Assembly: GCA_024236095.1 (NCBI GenBank)
Contig: JACKLD010000013.1
Coordinates: 1-64,000, forward strand
Length of the DNA stretch: 64,000 bases
Reading direction: 5' to 3'
Source of the DNA: Pseudomonadaceae bacterium
Lineage (GTDB): Bacteria > Pseudomonadota > Alphaproteobacteria > UBA2136 > UBA6156
Part shown: positions 43,273 to 53,478 of the stretch, piece by piece
How the letters are laid out: each line of letters begins with the position of its first letter
How positions within the stretch are numbered: position 1 is the stretch's first letter
The notes under the pieces: generated by a model
Seen by the model: only the letters and a program-made list of their open reading frames with translations
Database searches by the model: none
What the model was told of the DNA's origin: nothing
Program-made: the position numbers and the translations under genes

Positions 43273-44454
43273 ATGGGACAGCCCAATGATGCGGTGATTG
43301 TGGCGGCGGTACGGACCGCCATCGGAAGTTTTATGGGGACGCTAAAAGATGTGCCCGCGCACAAGCTGGGGGCGGTGGTGCTGGCCGAAGCGTTGAAACG
43401 CGGCGGTGTGGACGGCAAGGACGTGGACGAGGTGCTGATGGGGCAGGTGTTGACGGCGGCGTGTGGGCAGAACCCGGCGCGTCAGGCCGGGATGGCGGCG
43501 GGGCTGCCGGAGACGGTGCCGGCGATGACCATCAACCGCGTGTGTGGCAGCGGGTTGGAAGCGGTGGCGTTGGCGGCGCGGGCCATTGCGGCGGGAGATG
43601 CCAAGATCGTGTTGGCGGGTGGGCAGGAGAATATGAGCCTTTCTCCCCACGCGATGCGCATGCGTGACGGCACCAAAATGGGGGAGGCCAAGTTGACCGA
43701 CACCATGGTGCATGACGGTTTGTGGGACTGTTTCAACGATTACCATATGGGAATCACGGCGGAGAACCTGGCTGCCGAGCATGGGTTGGGCCGCGAGGCG
43801 CAGGACGCGCTGGCAGCGGAAAGCCAGGCCCGCGCCGCTGAGGCGATTGAGGCCGGTGTGTTTGCCGACGAGATTGTGCCGGTGGAGATTCCCCAGCGCA
43901 AAGGTGACCCGGTGGTGTTCGCGGTGGACGAGTTTCCACGGCTTTCCACCGCCGAGCAGTTGGGCAAATTACGGCCCGCCTTCAAGCCCGACGGTACGGT
44001 GACGGCGGGGAATGCCAGCGGTATCAACGACGGAGCGGCCTGTGTGCTGGTGATGCGGCGCGATGAAGCCGAAGCGCGGGGGTTGGAAGTGTTGGCGACG
44101 GTGAGGAGCTCGGCCGTGGCGGGGGTAAACCCTGCAACGATGGGGTATGGGCCGGTACCTGCCAGTCAGAAAGCCCTCGCCAAAGCCGGTTGGCAGTTGG
44201 CGGAGGTGGAGCTGGTGGAAGCCAATGAAGCCTTTGCCGCGCAGGCGTTGGCGGTGGCCAAGGGGCTGGGGTTGAACATGGAGATTGTGAACGTCAACGG
44301 CGGGGCGATTGCATTGGGTCACCCGATTGGTGCCAGCGGTTGCCGCGTGTTGGTGACGTTGTTGCACGAGATGAAGCGTCGGGATGTAAAAAAAGGCTTG
44401 GCCACGCTGTGCATCGGCGGCGGCATGGGTATTGCGATGTGTGTGGAGCGGTAA
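43273..44454 (+). CDS. Acetyl-CoA acetyltransferase (thiolase)
   Basis: A 393-residue thiolase. The acyl-accepting cysteine is in NRVCGSGL (about 86-93), the GHPIGASG box is at about 346-353 and the second catalytic cysteine is in LCIGGGMG near the C-terminus. It condenses two acetyl-CoA molecules or cleaves acetoacetyl-CoA, for PHB synthesis or degradation. GGAGA lies seven bases before the ATG at 43273; an ATG two codons earlier is also possible. No phaB or phaC is adjacent. Confidence 0.94.
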   Translation: MGQPNDAVIVAAVRTAIGSFMGTLKDVPAHKLGAVVLAEALKRGGVDGKDVDEVLMGQVLTAACGQNPARQAGMAAGLPETVPAMTINRVCGSGLEAVALAARAIAAGDAKIVLAGGQENMSLSPHAMRMRDGTKMGEAKLTDTMVHDGLWDCFNDYHMGITAENLAAEHGLGREAQDALAAESQARAAEAIEAGVFADEIVPVEIPQRKGDPVVFAVDEFPRLSTAEQLGKLRPAFKPDGTVTAGNASGINDGAACVLVMRRDEAEARGLEVLATVRSSAVAGVNPATMGYGPVPASQKALAKAGWQLAEVELVEANEAFAAQALAVAKGLGLNMEIVNVNGGAIALGHPIGASGCRVLVTLLHEMKRRDVKKGLATLCIGGGMGIAMCVER

Positions 44455-44482
44455 TCTGGTTGAGGGCCTGAAGCCCTGTAGG

Positions 44483-44575
44483 GAATGTGGAGCGGGTAAG
44501 GGGAAACCGAGCAACGCGAGAAACCCCCTTCCATCAGGGGTTCACCGGAGGTGAATGTGGAGCGGGTAAGGGGAA
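44483..44575. repeat. Duplicated tRNA-Gly 3' end (23-bp direct repeats)
   Basis: The bases 44483-44505 recur exactly at 44553-44575, 70 bp apart. The second copy runs into the real tRNA-Gly 3' end (minus strand), the first is a partial copy without the rest of the tRNA. The spacer has two 6-bp hairpins (AACCCC/GGGGTT, TTCACC/GGTGAA), which could end the tRNA transcript. The repeat may be a scar of integration or of a duplication. Confidence 0.75.
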
Positions 44576-44631
44576 TCGAACCCCTCTCATCAGCTTGGAA
44601 GGCTGACGCATTACCACTATGCTATACCCGC
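44558..44631 (-). tRNA. tRNA-Gly (anticodon TCC)
   Basis: On the minus strand the sequence folds as a full tRNA: acceptor GCGGGTA, D-arm AGCATAGTGGTAATGC, anticodon loop CTTCCAA, T-arm GGGGTTCGATTCCCC and encoded CCA. The anticodon is TCC, so it reads glycine codons GGA and GGG. Confidence 0.96.
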
Positions 44632-44688
44632 ATCGGGAAGCGTTGTAGCTGAAACCTGTTCGGCTGGCCAGTCTCTTTTGAAGGGGGC

Positions 44689-44963
44689 TCAGGGGAACAT
44701 CAGCATCAGTGCCAGCAGCACGGCCAAAGCGCCCGCCACCAGTGCTGCCGGATTGGCCTTGGCAAAGCCCAATGCGTTGCGGCCCCAGGTGTTGAAATCC
44801 GGCATGTCTACATCGATATTGAGGCGTTCCGGCGCGGGTTGGTTGGCCGGCGTGGCGGGTTTTGCCTTCAGCGGCTGCGGTTTTTTGATGGTAACCGAAG
44901 ACTTTTTGGCCTTAGTCTCGCGGGGAGTGGGTTTGGTTTTGGTAGGGGGTTTGCGCGTGGCCA
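44689..44963 (-). CDS. Small basic protein with C-terminal membrane anchor
   Basis: A 91-residue protein. The first half is very rich in lysine, proline and threonine (ATRKPPTKTKPTPRETKAKK), and the last 25 residues are one hydrophobic segment (AALVAGALAVLLALMLMF). This would put a basic tail in the cytoplasm, where it might bind nucleic acid. I do not recognise the family. AAGG is found nine bases before the ATG at 44963. Confidence 0.65.
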
Positions 44964-45114
44964 TGCGGACAGCCTTTCTTGTTGCTTGCAGTGGTGTGCC
45001 CAGTAAAGCAAAACTTGCGCTTTCCCGCAAGGGCAGGGGTTGACAGGGGGGCGGAAGCGGCGTACCAACACGCCGCAGCCGTAGTCTTACGGCCTTGCGC
45101 GCCAGCCAATCTGT

Positions 45115-45191
<77 letters not shown>

Positions 45192-45231
45192 GTTTACTCT
45201 TTGAAATTGCAAGACATTTTGAGATTAAAAG

Positions 45232-45255
45232 ACCGCCCCGAAAGGGCGGTTTTTT
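45232..45255 (+). terminator. Terminator after tRNA-fMet
   Basis: ACCGCCC and GGGCGGT pair around CGAAA and are followed by a run of T. The hairpin would end the tRNA transcript and lies just inside the island end. Confidence 0.9.
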
Positions 45256-45393
45256 GATGTTGGAGACTATCTGGCTACTAAAGCTAGAAAATAGTTATTA
45301 TAAATCATGCGCATAAGTGCGTAGGTTGGAGACTAACCCCAATTTGAGGCTGAGCGGGGTTGTGCGCGCATGGCTGCGGAGGGTGAACTCTTG

Positions 45394-46434
45394 CTAATCA
45401 TCGGTTTCGGAATCCGCCACTACCCAGAGTCGCTTCAATGGTAGCTCGGCCTTGATGGTGTCGTCGATCCGGTCGTAGACCTGAGTCAACTCGTGGATCA
45501 AGTCATTCTGGTTCCAGAAGCGTACCGCAAAGAACTGGTTAGGCCGCTCTTTTTCAACAGTGTCCTTGAAACCACCCCAGGCCACAAGCAGCCCCTGATC
45601 GGCATTCACACGCTTCATAGTCCCTACCAGTTGGTCAAGGATTGGGCGGTCCACTGGTGAATCGCTGGATTTAACCTGGACGCAGATGCGTGGGGTCCCG
45701 AACCCAAGTGTGCCAGGGGCAGCTAACAGGTCCACACCTTTATCGGTACCAGTGGGGCTGCGGTAAGTCGTGAATCCCTGAGCCTTTAAGATTGCCTCAA
45801 CCAGCATCTCTAGTTTCTCGCCCTTAAATTTACGGATAATGGAAGTCGCCAGTTGATCACGGGCGAGTTCTTCAAAGTTGGTGGGGGCAGAAGTTTCATC
45901 AGGCACAGGTGGTGTTGAGTCATCGGTTGCGTGTTGAGTCACGGCTGGCTTGTAATCACCTTTAAGTAGTTTTTTTACACGCTCCTCGGCATTGTTACGT
46001 TCAATCTGGCAAAACGTCATAAAAGCCCCGAAGGAATAAAGCAAATCCCTATCAATGTTGGTACGCAGAATAGTTTTAATCCATTTTACCTTGCGAGAAT
46101 GGCGGAAAGGACCTTCAGCCTTACGGTCAAACTGATAACCCCCTTGTACCTCTCCGATAGCCACGGCAGGCTTTTTCTTAAGGGGCATCACCACCAGATC
46201 GCCCGGCTTCATGTACAGAGTGAAAACGCTGATTTGCCCGGTCCAGTTAGAAATCCGCCCGCGAGGTTCTTGTGGGTAGACAGCCTGCAACACTTTGCGA
46301 ATATCTTCGCTGGTCTTGGAGTTAGTAAGGTCAGTCTCAAACAGATCATCCCAGCCTAAGTAAATGGAATCATCAGACAAAAAACGCTCTTCCAACTGAC
46401 CATATTTACCGCTGCGAGCAAGCCAAAGTGACAT
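45394..46434 (-). CDS. Mrr-like restriction endonuclease
   Basis: A 346-residue protein. The C-terminal nuclease domain (about 205-310) has the PD-(D/E)XK pattern of Mrr-like enzymes: QGFTTYRSPTGTDKGVDLLA, then ICVQVKSSDSPVD (Asp and QxK). The N-terminal part (about 1-160) contains GDLVVMPLKKKPAVAIGEV, a beta-rich region that could recognise modified bases, as in type IV systems. AAGGAG precedes the ATG. It stands alone at the left end of the island, apart from the Mod/Res operon, and would cut modified foreign DNA. Confidence 0.85.
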   Translation of the reverse strand: MSLWLARSGKYGQLEERFLSDDSIYLGWDDLFETDLTNSKTSEDIRKVLQAVYPQEPRGRISNWTGQISVFTLYMKPGDLVVMPLKKKPAVAIGEVQGGYQFDRKAEGPFRHSRKVKWIKTILRTNIDRDLLYSFGAFMTFCQIERNNAEERVKKLLKGDYKPAVTQHATDDSTPPVPDETSAPTNFEELARDQLATSIIRKFKGEKLEMLVEAILKAQGFTTYRSPTGTDKGVDLLAAPGTLGFGTPRICVQVKSSDSPVDRPILDQLVGTMKRVNADQGLLVAWGGFKDTVEKERPNQFFAVRFWNQNDLIHELTQVYDRIDDTIKAELPLKRLWVVADSETDD

Positions 46435-46480
46435 GAGGAATCTCCTTCTGATGATCTAAAGTATAAGAAACTGCGTGTGT

Positions 46481-46981
46481 TTACAATAGATTCTGCTGAA
46501 GTAGCTTTACTGAAATTCGTCGTTCTCTTGGCTTGTAATACTTATAATGGATATAAAAGCCCTTTTGTTCTCGTTTTGTCCCATTTACCTCGGATACTTC
46601 AATCGTACCTTGCTTTTCCATTTGGTTTAATTCCTGCCTTATTTGTGATGGAAGCAAACCGTGCTGAATGCCTAGTTCGTAAAGCTGGATATTATCAAAA
46701 GGTCCCTGTGATAGAATTTTTTCTACGAGCTTATCGTAGCGAATTGGAGGAGGTTCAAATTGGAACGAAAGCTGGTCACAAGATCGCTCTTTCTGATCTT
46801 CAATAAATTTCCTCAACTTATCTTGCGCTTCCAGAAACTTCTCCGCTCCAAGAACATTGCCTGCAATGAAGAAAAGGCAATAGACACTGTTTGTCCCATG
46901 ATTTTTGAGAAGCTGGTGGCTGTCAAGCCGCGGGGCAACCTCGTGGAGGTGTCCTGCGTCGCTGAAAACCCACTCGTACAT
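46481..46981 (-). pseudogene. C-terminal fragment, possibly of a TcmP-like protein
   Basis: The frame is open from 47083, but the first part is antisense to the gene at 47015; the protein-like portion begins near MYEWVFSDAG (46981). Features are NSVYCLFFIAGNVLGAEKF and a C-terminal winged-helix-like end (LPSQIRQELNQMEKQGTIEV). The pattern recalls the C-terminal half of three-Cys-motif partner (TcmP) proteins, but the catalytic N-terminus is missing. No ribosome site is seen. It was probably truncated when the prophage fragment joined here. Identification is tentative. Confidence 0.4.
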
Positions 46982-47014
46982 ACCGCCGATCAAATCTAAC
47001 CCAAGGAGACCTTC

Positions 47015-47302
47015 ATGAAGAAAGACCCCCAGCCAGATCTGGTCGTATTGCCGCGCCCAGAGTTTGAAGACCTGTTGGAGCAAGCCGCCTGCCGTGGTGC
47101 CCGCAAAGCGCTACATGAGGTAGGGCTTAACGACGAAGGCGCTGCTACCGATGTGCGAGATTTGCGCGACCTGCTTTCGGCAGTCCGTACGGCGAAAACT
47201 GAAGCCTTACGAGCCATCGTACGCTGGTTCACGGTTGGTGTGCTGCTCCTCATTATGGCCGGGATTGCGGCCAAATCTGGCTACTACTTCACAACAAAAT
47301 AA
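47015..47302 (+). CDS. DUF6127-like small phage membrane protein
   Basis: A 95-residue protein with a soluble helical part (FEDLLEQAACRGARKALHEVGL, DVRDLRDLLSAVRTAK) and one C-terminal membrane segment (about 70-90). This arrangement matches the DUF6127 family found in the lysis region of alphaproteobacterial prophages. The start has a strong AAGGAG. It is followed by other prophage lysis gene pieces on the same strand, and is probably a leftover of a former prophage. Confidence 0.65.
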   Translation: MKKDPQPDLVVLPRPEFEDLLEQAACRGARKALHEVGLNDEGAATDVRDLRDLLSAVRTAKTEALRAIVRWFTVGVLLLIMAGIAAKSGYYFTTK

Positions 47303-47313
47303 GGATATATCCC

Positions 47314-47495
47314 ATGACCCCACGTCATTTTAACTGGTCGGAGTTCGACTCCAAAGATGCCCAACGCAAACGAATCCCAGGAAGCGGCGAACGTATGATG
47401 AACCGTGCGTTCGTGAGTGATTTGGATCTGGTGCGGCAACTGATGGGCCAATCGCTCATAGTCACCAGTGGCTACCGCACCCCCGCTTATAACCG
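47314..47495 (+). pseudogene. N-terminal fragment of a phage M15-type peptidase
   Basis: About 60 residues: HFNWSEFDS, then RMMNRAFVSDLDLVRQLMG and LIVTSGYRTPAYN, which is the start of the M15/YcbK-type D-Ala-D-Ala peptidase family used as phage endolysin. The sequence stops resembling the family right after SGYRTPAYN, before the metal-binding histidine and aspartate, so the enzyme cannot be active. The joint near 47494 continues with holin sequence in another frame. Confidence 0.65.
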
Positions 47496-47768
47496 TATGC
47501 CACCCGCGACGAGCGCCTACAGGCCATGCTCGCGGCGGAGATTGATAAAGCCCGCCAGCACGATATCACCACCTTCGACAAGAACGACCTGTTCAGCAAT
47601 CGCCTGCGGAGTAGCGTGCGTCCGCTCATCACCTTCGCGGCCATGGCTTGGTACATCTACGCTCGCCTAACTGGCATCCCCCTTGCCGGGGAGGACTACG
47701 CCATCATCGGCGGGGTGATGATGTTCTGGTTCGGGTTCAGGCCGTTTGAGAAGAGGCAGTCCCTTTAA
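47496..47768 (+). pseudogene. Truncated 3TM holin-like gene
   Basis: The frame open from 47493 encodes about 90 residues with ATRDERLQAMLAAEIDKARQHD and two hydrophobic segments, ending [14 protein letters not shown]. This is the usual end of GTA/phage holins with three membrane segments. The start is missing, as the gene is joined to the peptidase fragment. Its last 32 bases overlap the 3' end of the Res gene on the other strand. Confidence 0.6.
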
Positions 47769-50700
47769 CTTTCATACCTACAACATCCATGAGCTGAGAG
47801 TAGTTTGTAATTACACTGTACTTCAGATCCTGTTTATCAAACGTCTGATTAATCTGATCGAAGAACTTTTGTGCGCATGCAATCTTAGTTTTTTCCACTT
47901 CTCTAAGCTCCATAGATGACATACTTCCCTTTGTTTCTGCGACAAAGTAAATGTACTTCACGGTACCTTCCTTGAACGAAATTGCCCAATCAGGGTTGTA
48001 ATCACCAACTGGGGTTGGTATTAAGAATCCTCTGGGAAGCTTGGCATAGACTATTACTTCAGCGCTCGTATCTAACTCTTTCACAAATTCACGCTCAATC
48101 TTTGAATCTGTAATTACATAGTCATAAATGTGGTTTTTTAATTTTTCGGTAGCTTTTGTAAAGTCTTGCTTGCTTTGATTGGCTGTAAAGATACTTAAGT
48201 CGTGGCTACCCGTCACCTCATCGTAGCTAAGGCGCTCAATGATTATGGTAGCCTTCTGTTCTTTGATAAGGCGTGAAGCCTCAGCAATAAAATGCTCAGG
48301 GTTTTGTTTGAATTGTTGAAATACAGCCAATTCAATACCCTGGAAAATTGCTGCAACAGTTTTGCGGGTTAATTGAACATTTTCAGAAACTTTACCAAGT
48401 AGATCGTATTTAACAAATGAGTGAATTGAAGCTTTATGAGCCTCTGTAATTGTGGTTTGAAGTTGAAAACTTTCTCCAGATTTTAGTTTTCCATCTGTGA
48501 TTTGGTCTTCCTGGATACCAGTTTGAATGGTGTACTGTAGAGGCGAGACTCTTAATTCCTTATTAAGGGCATGAACACAATTTTCAATCAGCTCATTGGA
48601 ATTAAATTCAACGCGATAAACCGCTTTATGATTTATTCTACGCCAAAGATCTTGGAACTCTTTTTTATCAAAGTTTGTATTTAATGGGTTAGTTTTTGGC
48701 TTACGATCATCGCCAATTTGTGGCAACTGATTCGCGCTAAATACGCTATCAATAAGCATAAAAATCTGATCTGCATGCGGTAAAAGTTCTTCTGGCAAAG
48801 CAGCTAATGTTCCATCAGCTTTGGCTGAGTGGTAAGTATCTACAATTTGGTCAGCATTATCCGTATAGTCATTTTTTATCAAATACCGGTGTATTTGTTT
48901 GGCCATTGCTGGAGTAACTTGTAGTGTTCCAGATTCGGTTTTGATAGTCTTGCCAGTAAAGTAAGATTCATCAGCTTTCCTAGGTCGAGCAGATAAGGCA
49001 TCTCCTATTTCTTTTTGGAGATTGCCGACAAAATCCTTATAACTTTCGCTAGCAACAACTGTAAGGATGTTAATTTCATGCACTGTGGAAGGGTGGTCCA
49101 TCCGGTCCCCATTTTGGTTTACCGATAGACGTAAACCACGGCCCACTTCTTGGCGACGGGAGATGGTATTGTCGCTGTGCTTGAGCATACACATTACAAA
49201 GACGTTGGGGTTATCCCAACCCTCACGTAATGCCGAATGCGAGAAGATGAAGCGCACGGGCTCCTGAAAGGATAATAAACGCTCTTTATTCTTCAGAATG
49301 AGATCATAAGCATCCACATCATCTGAATCCACAGCTCTCGCGCCAAGTTCCGGGTCTTTCAGGCGTTTGGTTTTCTTATCTATTGAGAAATACCCCTCAT
49401 GGGTGCGCTTGGTATCTATGCCATTGAGATGTTGGCGATAGGCTTCATTATCGAGGGCTAGCTCACCCAAGTACTCAGCTTTCAAGGTTTCGTACTCTTC
49501 TTCAAAAATGCGAGCGTAGTCTCCTTGCTCGTCAGGCTGGCTGTAGTCTCGGTACTTTACCACCTCATCAATAAAGAAAAGGGAAAGGACTTTAATACCT
49601 TGAGAAAATAGCTTCTGCTCCTTTTCTAGGTGGGCTTTGATCGTTTCTCGAATTTGAATACGGCGAATTGTTGCTTCTGTAAGATCTCCTGTCGCTTCAC
49701 CAGCGGTTAGAACATGGCCGTTGGTAAACTCAACAGTGTCCTGATTGGCATCAATCTGGGAAATGACAAAACCATCGTATTGATCCAAACCGTTCGACTC
49801 GTCCTTAAGATTTTTGCCCTTTCCAAGAGAAATGACTTTGCGCTTAATTTGTCCATCAGCCTGCTTGATTTCCATTTCAATGCGGGCAACAGGAGCTTGT
49901 TTCGATATTTCAATGGACTCAAGGTAGAGATAGGCGCTGGTTCCAGCCAAGCCCTTCATCGATATCCCACGTACAGCAATCTTCTTTACCAGTTTCTGGT
50001 TATAGGCATCCAGGGCATCAAGGCGGTGGATTTTGTTATGTTGGGTTTTATGCGTAGCTGAATAGCGAAATATAGCCAATGGCTTAAACTTAGGAAGCGC
50101 CTCCAGCGTGGCTTTCCCTTCCATTTTCTGGGGTTCGTCGAGGATAAGTATCGGGCGGTTGCTGCTGATTACATCAATGGGGCGACGAGATTGGAAGTCA
50201 TCCAGCTCATCGTAAATACGCCGGTTATCAGCGCCTTTGGCAGCAAATGCCTGAATATTGATAACCATAACATTGATGCCAGCGTCGGAGGAAAAACTTT
50301 CCAGATGGTGAAGCTGCTTGGAGTTATAAATAAAGAAGCGGGCTTTCTTGCCATAGGTTTCGGTAAAGTGGTCAGCAGTTATCTCCAGCGACTTATAAAC
50401 ACCCTCACGGATCGCAATGCTGGGCACCATGATGATGAACTTATTCCAGCCGTAGCGCTTATTTAGCTCAAAGATGGTTTTGATGTAGCAATAGGTTTTA
50501 CCTGTACCCGTCTCCATCTCTATATCCAGGTTAACTCGTGCGCCAGAGCTCGTGATGAGCTTGTCAGAGAGAGCTAGATTCTGGCGACGTTGCACGGTAT
50601 GGATGTTATTCAAGAGTTGCCCATCCGTAAGCATAAGGTCGGCATTTTTGAAACCCGATTCATCAAGAGGGGCTGATAATTGAGCCTTCTGTTTGCCTGG

Positions 50701-50808
50701 ATCCATACGGTACGTAGTACCAGAGCTATAGAGCTGCCCGGCAAAGCAATCCACCACCGATTCTACGGCATTTGTTTGGTAAGGCTGGACTTTGAATTTG
50801 AGTTTCAT
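47737..50808 (-). CDS. Type III restriction subunit (Res): helicase-nuclease
   Basis: A 1023-residue SF2 protein. It has Walker [14 protein letters not shown] (about 95-107), the DExx box [11 protein letters not shown] (about 225), and motif [14 protein letters not shown] (about 560). The C-terminal nuclease carries [11 protein letters not shown] and FVAETKG (about 950-980), the PD and ExK parts of a type III Res endonuclease. It would translocate on DNA and cut after meeting unmethylated sites, together with the Mod subunit encoded 10 bp upstream. It is the last gene of the island operon and overlaps a holin remnant at its 3' end. Confidence 0.93.
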   Translation of the reverse strand: MKLKFKVQPYQTNAVESVVDCFAGQLYSSGTTYRMDPGKQKAQLSAPLDESGFKNADLMLTDGQLLNNIHTVQRRQNLALSDKLITSSGARVNLDIEMETGTGKTYCYIKTIFELNKRYGWNKFIIMVPSIAIREGVYKSLEITADHFTETYGKKARFFIYNSKQLHHLESFSSDAGINVMVINIQAFAAKGADNRRIYDELDDFQSRRPIDVISSNRPILILDEPQKMEGKATLEALPKFKPLAIFRYSATHKTQHNKIHRLDALDAYNQKLVKKIAVRGISMKGLAGTSAYLYLESIEISKQAPVARIEMEIKQADGQIKRKVISLGKGKNLKDESNGLDQYDGFVISQIDANQDTVEFTNGHVLTAGEATGDLTEATIRRIQIRETIKAHLEKEQKLFSQGIKVLSLFFIDEVVKYRDYSQPDEQGDYARIFEEEYETLKAEYLGELALDNEAYRQHLNGIDTKRTHEGYFSIDKKTKRLKDPELGARAVDSDDVDAYDLILKNKERLLSFQEPVRFIFSHSALREGWDNPNVFVMCMLKHSDNTISRRQEVGRGLRLSVNQNGDRMDHPSTVHEINILTVVASESYKDFVGNLQKEIGDALSARPRKADESYFTGKTIKTESGTLQVTPAMAKQIHRYLIKNDYTDNADQIVDTYHSAKADGTLAALPEELLPHADQIFMLIDSVFSANQLPQIGDDRKPKTNPLNTNFDKKEFQDLWRRINHKAVYRVEFNSNELIENCVHALNKELRVSPLQYTIQTGIQEDQITDGKLKSGESFQLQTTITEAHKASIHSFVKYDLLGKVSENVQLTRKTVAAIFQGIELAVFQQFKQNPEHFIAEASRLIKEQKATIIIERLSYDEVTGSHDLSIFTANQSKQDFTKATEKLKNHIYDYVITDSKIEREFVKELDTSAEVIVYAKLPRGFLIPTPVGDYNPDWAISFKEGTVKYIYFVAETKGSMSSMELREVEKTKIACAQKFFDQINQTFDKQDLKYSVITNYSQLMDVVGMKVKGTASSQTA

Positions 50809-50818
50809 AACCTACCCC

Positions 50819-52786
50819 TTAAATCGCCTTCATGTCGGTGCTGGGTGAGAGCTGTTTGAAGATCTGCTCGGCGTTGATCTTTACGGCATCGCTGGTAAAG
50901 CCTGTATCACGGAAGACAACGCGGAGGGGTTTTAGGGCAGCCAGCTCCTTCACCAAGTCTTCTGTAATTCCCGTTTCAAAGCAGGCTACCAGGGCGTTGC
51001 CATCCACGGTATAAACCGTTTTGCCTTGCACGGTAGTGCGCTGTATCGGCAGGGTTAAATCGACCCCCCAATCCAGCAGCACCTGGAAGAGTAGGTCTTC
51101 ATGCGTGCGGTCGGGTTTAATGTTATCCACGGCAGCCAGCAGGTTTTGCTGCGTTACGCCATCGGGCGTGTAATACACATCAGCCATGTTGGAGGTATCA
51201 ATTTTTAGCACACGGAAGCCGATATCCTTGTTCCACCCCTCATGGCACTGGCCCTCAATAATCTTTTTACCCGCACGGCGTATGCGTTCTTTGCTAATCT
51301 CGGCAATAGAATGCCTTAGGTTATTTTCGGTACAAAAGTCATAAGCATCTTTTTGCTCTTTCTTGTCACGAATCAATGGTTCTGCAATTTGAATTAAAAC
51401 AAACTTTCTTGAACCCCCATCTCGATTATTTTGCCGTATTAAAGCATCGGCGGTGGTTCCAGAGCCTCCGAAAAAATCCAAAACTAAAGCCTCTTTATCA
51501 TTTATACTTTCTAAAATTTTAGTTATTAGAGCGATTGGTTTTGGGTATTTAAATAAGTTATTTTCACCTTTTAAGTCAAATAGTTCTTTAATTTCCTCAT
51601 CACCATCTTCATTCTTACCCTTATCAATATCCCAGTGATGATTATCAATCTTGCTATCTTCTTCTGTTCTATAACGCTTTTCTTTTGGAAAACCATTTTC
51701 ATTTATAAAAATATTTTCATTCTTAATGGCTTGAGAAAGCATCCCATTTTCATCAGTCAGGCAAAATCTACCTTTGATACGAATATCATTTTGCAATATA
51801 CAGTTAGCAACTATTGGCACATCAAGAATTTCTAAATTTAAATTACTATTTCTGCCAGCTTCAACAATTCCTTTTTGTAAATTCACACAAAAGCATTTTA
51901 TCCCTTTTGGGAAAGTGTAAATTCTTTCTTTTTTATCAGCTTTGACTACAGGATAAATTGCAAAGTTGCCCTTCTCATCAGAAGACATTTCAGAAAACTC
52001 TTGAGATAATTTAAATTTATGATCCTTATAGAAGGCTACTATAAACTCATAAGAAAGAGACATAGTGTGTCCTGCGTTATGAGGTTTTCTGTTTTTTCTT
52101 CTGTGAATAATAGCGCATTGATTATCTTCTCCAAAAATTTCTCTCATAAGCTGAATAAGATTTGATATCTCACTATCATCAATAGAAACAAAGATAATCC
52201 CATTCTCTGATAATAAATTTTTAGATAACTTTAATCGAGGATAGATCATGGATAGCCAATCAGAATGGAATCTTCCATTTGCTTCCTGATTTGCCACCAA
52301 ACGATTACTGTTTTGATCTTGTTGGTTAGATTTGATAAGAAATTCTTTTGTATTTTGAGAATAATCGTCATCATATAAGAAATCTCCCCCCGTATTATAC
52401 GGCGGGTCGATATAAATCATCTTCACTTTGCCCAGATACGTCTCTTGCAGCAGCTTGAGAGCTTCCAGGTTGTCGCCTTCAATGAAGAGGTTTTGGGTGG
52501 TGTCAAAGTTCACGCTTTCTGCGCGTGCCGGGCGCAGGGTTTTAGCGATAGGGGCGTTGGCGGTGAGCAGGGCTTCCCGCTTGCCCGGCCAGTTGAGGTG
52601 GTAGCGCTCTTGCGGGCCTTCCACAATGCTGTCGCTCAGCTCTTGCTTCAGCTGGTCAAAATCAATCGCCAGCTTTAATTTACCCTGTTCATCGCGGGTT
52701 TCCGTCACGCAGCCTGGGAACACCTCACGGATGCGGGCTATGTGCGCCTGGGTCAGGTCGGGGGTGTGCATTTTAAGTTTATCCAT
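50819..52786 (-). CDS. Site-specific DNA methyltransferase (type III Mod)
   Basis: A 655-residue beta-class amino-methyltransferase. Motif IV is YIDPPYNTGGDFLY (about 125-138), the target-recognition region follows (about 220-430), and the SAM motif is LDFFGGSGTTADAL (about 440-453). The ATG at 52786 has AAGGAGG five bases upstream, better than the TTG at 52801. Base composition changes inside the gene: the ends are moderately GC-rich while about 51.4-52.4 kb, which covers the recognition region, is very AT-rich. This suggests exchange of the specificity part. It lies 12 bp after the DUF4391 gene. Confidence 0.93.
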   Translation of the reverse strand: MDKLKMHTPDLTQAHIARIREVFPGCVTETRDEQGKLKLAIDFDQLKQELSDSIVEGPQERYHLNWPGKREALLTANAPIAKTLRPARAESVNFDTTQNLFIEGDNLEALKLLQETYLGKVKMIYIDPPYNTGGDFLYDDDYSQNTKEFLIKSNQQDQNSNRLVANQEANGRFHSDWLSMIYPRLKLSKNLLSENGIIFVSIDDSEISNLIQLMREIFGEDNQCAIIHRRKNRKPHNAGHTMSLSYEFIVAFYKDHKFKLSQEFSEMSSDEKGNFAIYPVVKADKKERIYTFPKGIKCFCVNLQKGIVEAGRNSNLNLEILDVPIVANCILQNDIRIKGRFCLTDENGMLSQAIKNENIFINENGFPKEKRYRTEEDSKIDNHHWDIDKGKNEDGDEEIKELFDLKGENNLFKYPKPIALITKILESINDKEALVLDFFGGSGTTADALIRQNNRDGGSRKFVLIQIAEPLIRDKKEQKDAYDFCTENNLRHSIAEISKERIRRAGKKIIEGQCHEGWNKDIGFRVLKIDTSNMADVYYTPDGVTQQNLLAAVDNIKPDRTHEDLLFQVLLDWGVDLTLPIQRTTVQGKTVYTVDGNALVACFETGITEDLVKELAALKPLRVVFRDTGFTSDAVKINAEQIFKQLSPSTDMKAI

Positions 52787-52797
52787 GAGGGCCTCCT

Positions 52798-53478
52798 TCA
52801 ATTTCTTACTCTGCTTGGCTCAATAAGGCCTTCAATCTCAAGCTTTATAGCACGGATTTCGGCATTTATTTCCACTTTGCGGTTAAATTGTTTCTCGCGT
52901 TGCAAGCGCAGCTCTAACTGTCTTATTTCATGCTCTTTCCAACGGATGGATTCCATGCGGGCAATTCGTGCGGCCAAAGGCTCCTGAGGGAGAGATTTGT
53001 GAGGTAACAAGGGGTCCAAAAGGCTCTCGTACAGGCTGGTAAGGTTCAAAACAACTGGCAGCGCGCTGCGGGGAGTGTTCTGCGGTAGCCATTGGGTGCC
53101 AAAGTAATCGCTGGTGACCCACTTGGTGCTGTCGGCCTCATTTGAGCGTTTGTAGCAGGCCATGACCTTGCATTTATCTTCGTAGTTTAGCTCAAAAATA
53201 ATCGGGAACGGTACGGCTTTATCGATGCAGCGCAGCACGTCGTCCTTCAGCTCACCTGTTTTAAGAGAGAGGTGGAAGATCTGGATTTCCCCGACGGCCT
53301 TAGTGCTTGGTAGGTTAATGGTCTCGGGGGCGAGCTTGTACTTCCAGACAATTTGGTCCACCTGGCGCACAAACAGCTCTTTTAGGCCTTTTGAAGGCCC
53401 AGCATGCTCGTAGATCTTGCTTTTGGGTAAAACACGCCCAAAAGCCGCCTTGATGGGATAATCAAAAAGCATCGTCAC
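52798..53478 (-). CDS. DUF4391 protein
   Basis: A 226-residue protein matching the DUF4391 pattern: LFDYPIKAAFGRVLPKSKIY at the start, LFVRQVDQIVWKYKLAPETI (about 33-52), FELNYEDKCKVMACYKRS, DYFGTQWLP, and a C-terminal coiled coil (about 180-220). Genes of this family lie between a helicase and a Mod gene in other genomes, and the function is unknown. The GTG at 53478 has an excellent AGGAGG seven bases upstream and overlaps the helicase stop by 4 nt. Coupling to both neighbours suggests a subunit or adaptor of the same machine. Confidence 0.85.
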   Translation of the reverse strand: MTMLFDYPIKAAFGRVLPKSKIYEHAGPSKGLKELFVRQVDQIVWKYKLAPETINLPSTKAVGEIQIFHLSLKTGELKDDVLRCIDKAVPFPIIFELNYEDKCKVMACYKRSNEADSTKWVTSDYFGTQWLPQNTPRSALPVVLNLTSLYESLLDPLLPHKSLPQEPLAARIARMESIRWKEHEIRQLELRLQREKQFNRKVEINAEIRAIKLEIEGLIEPSRVRN

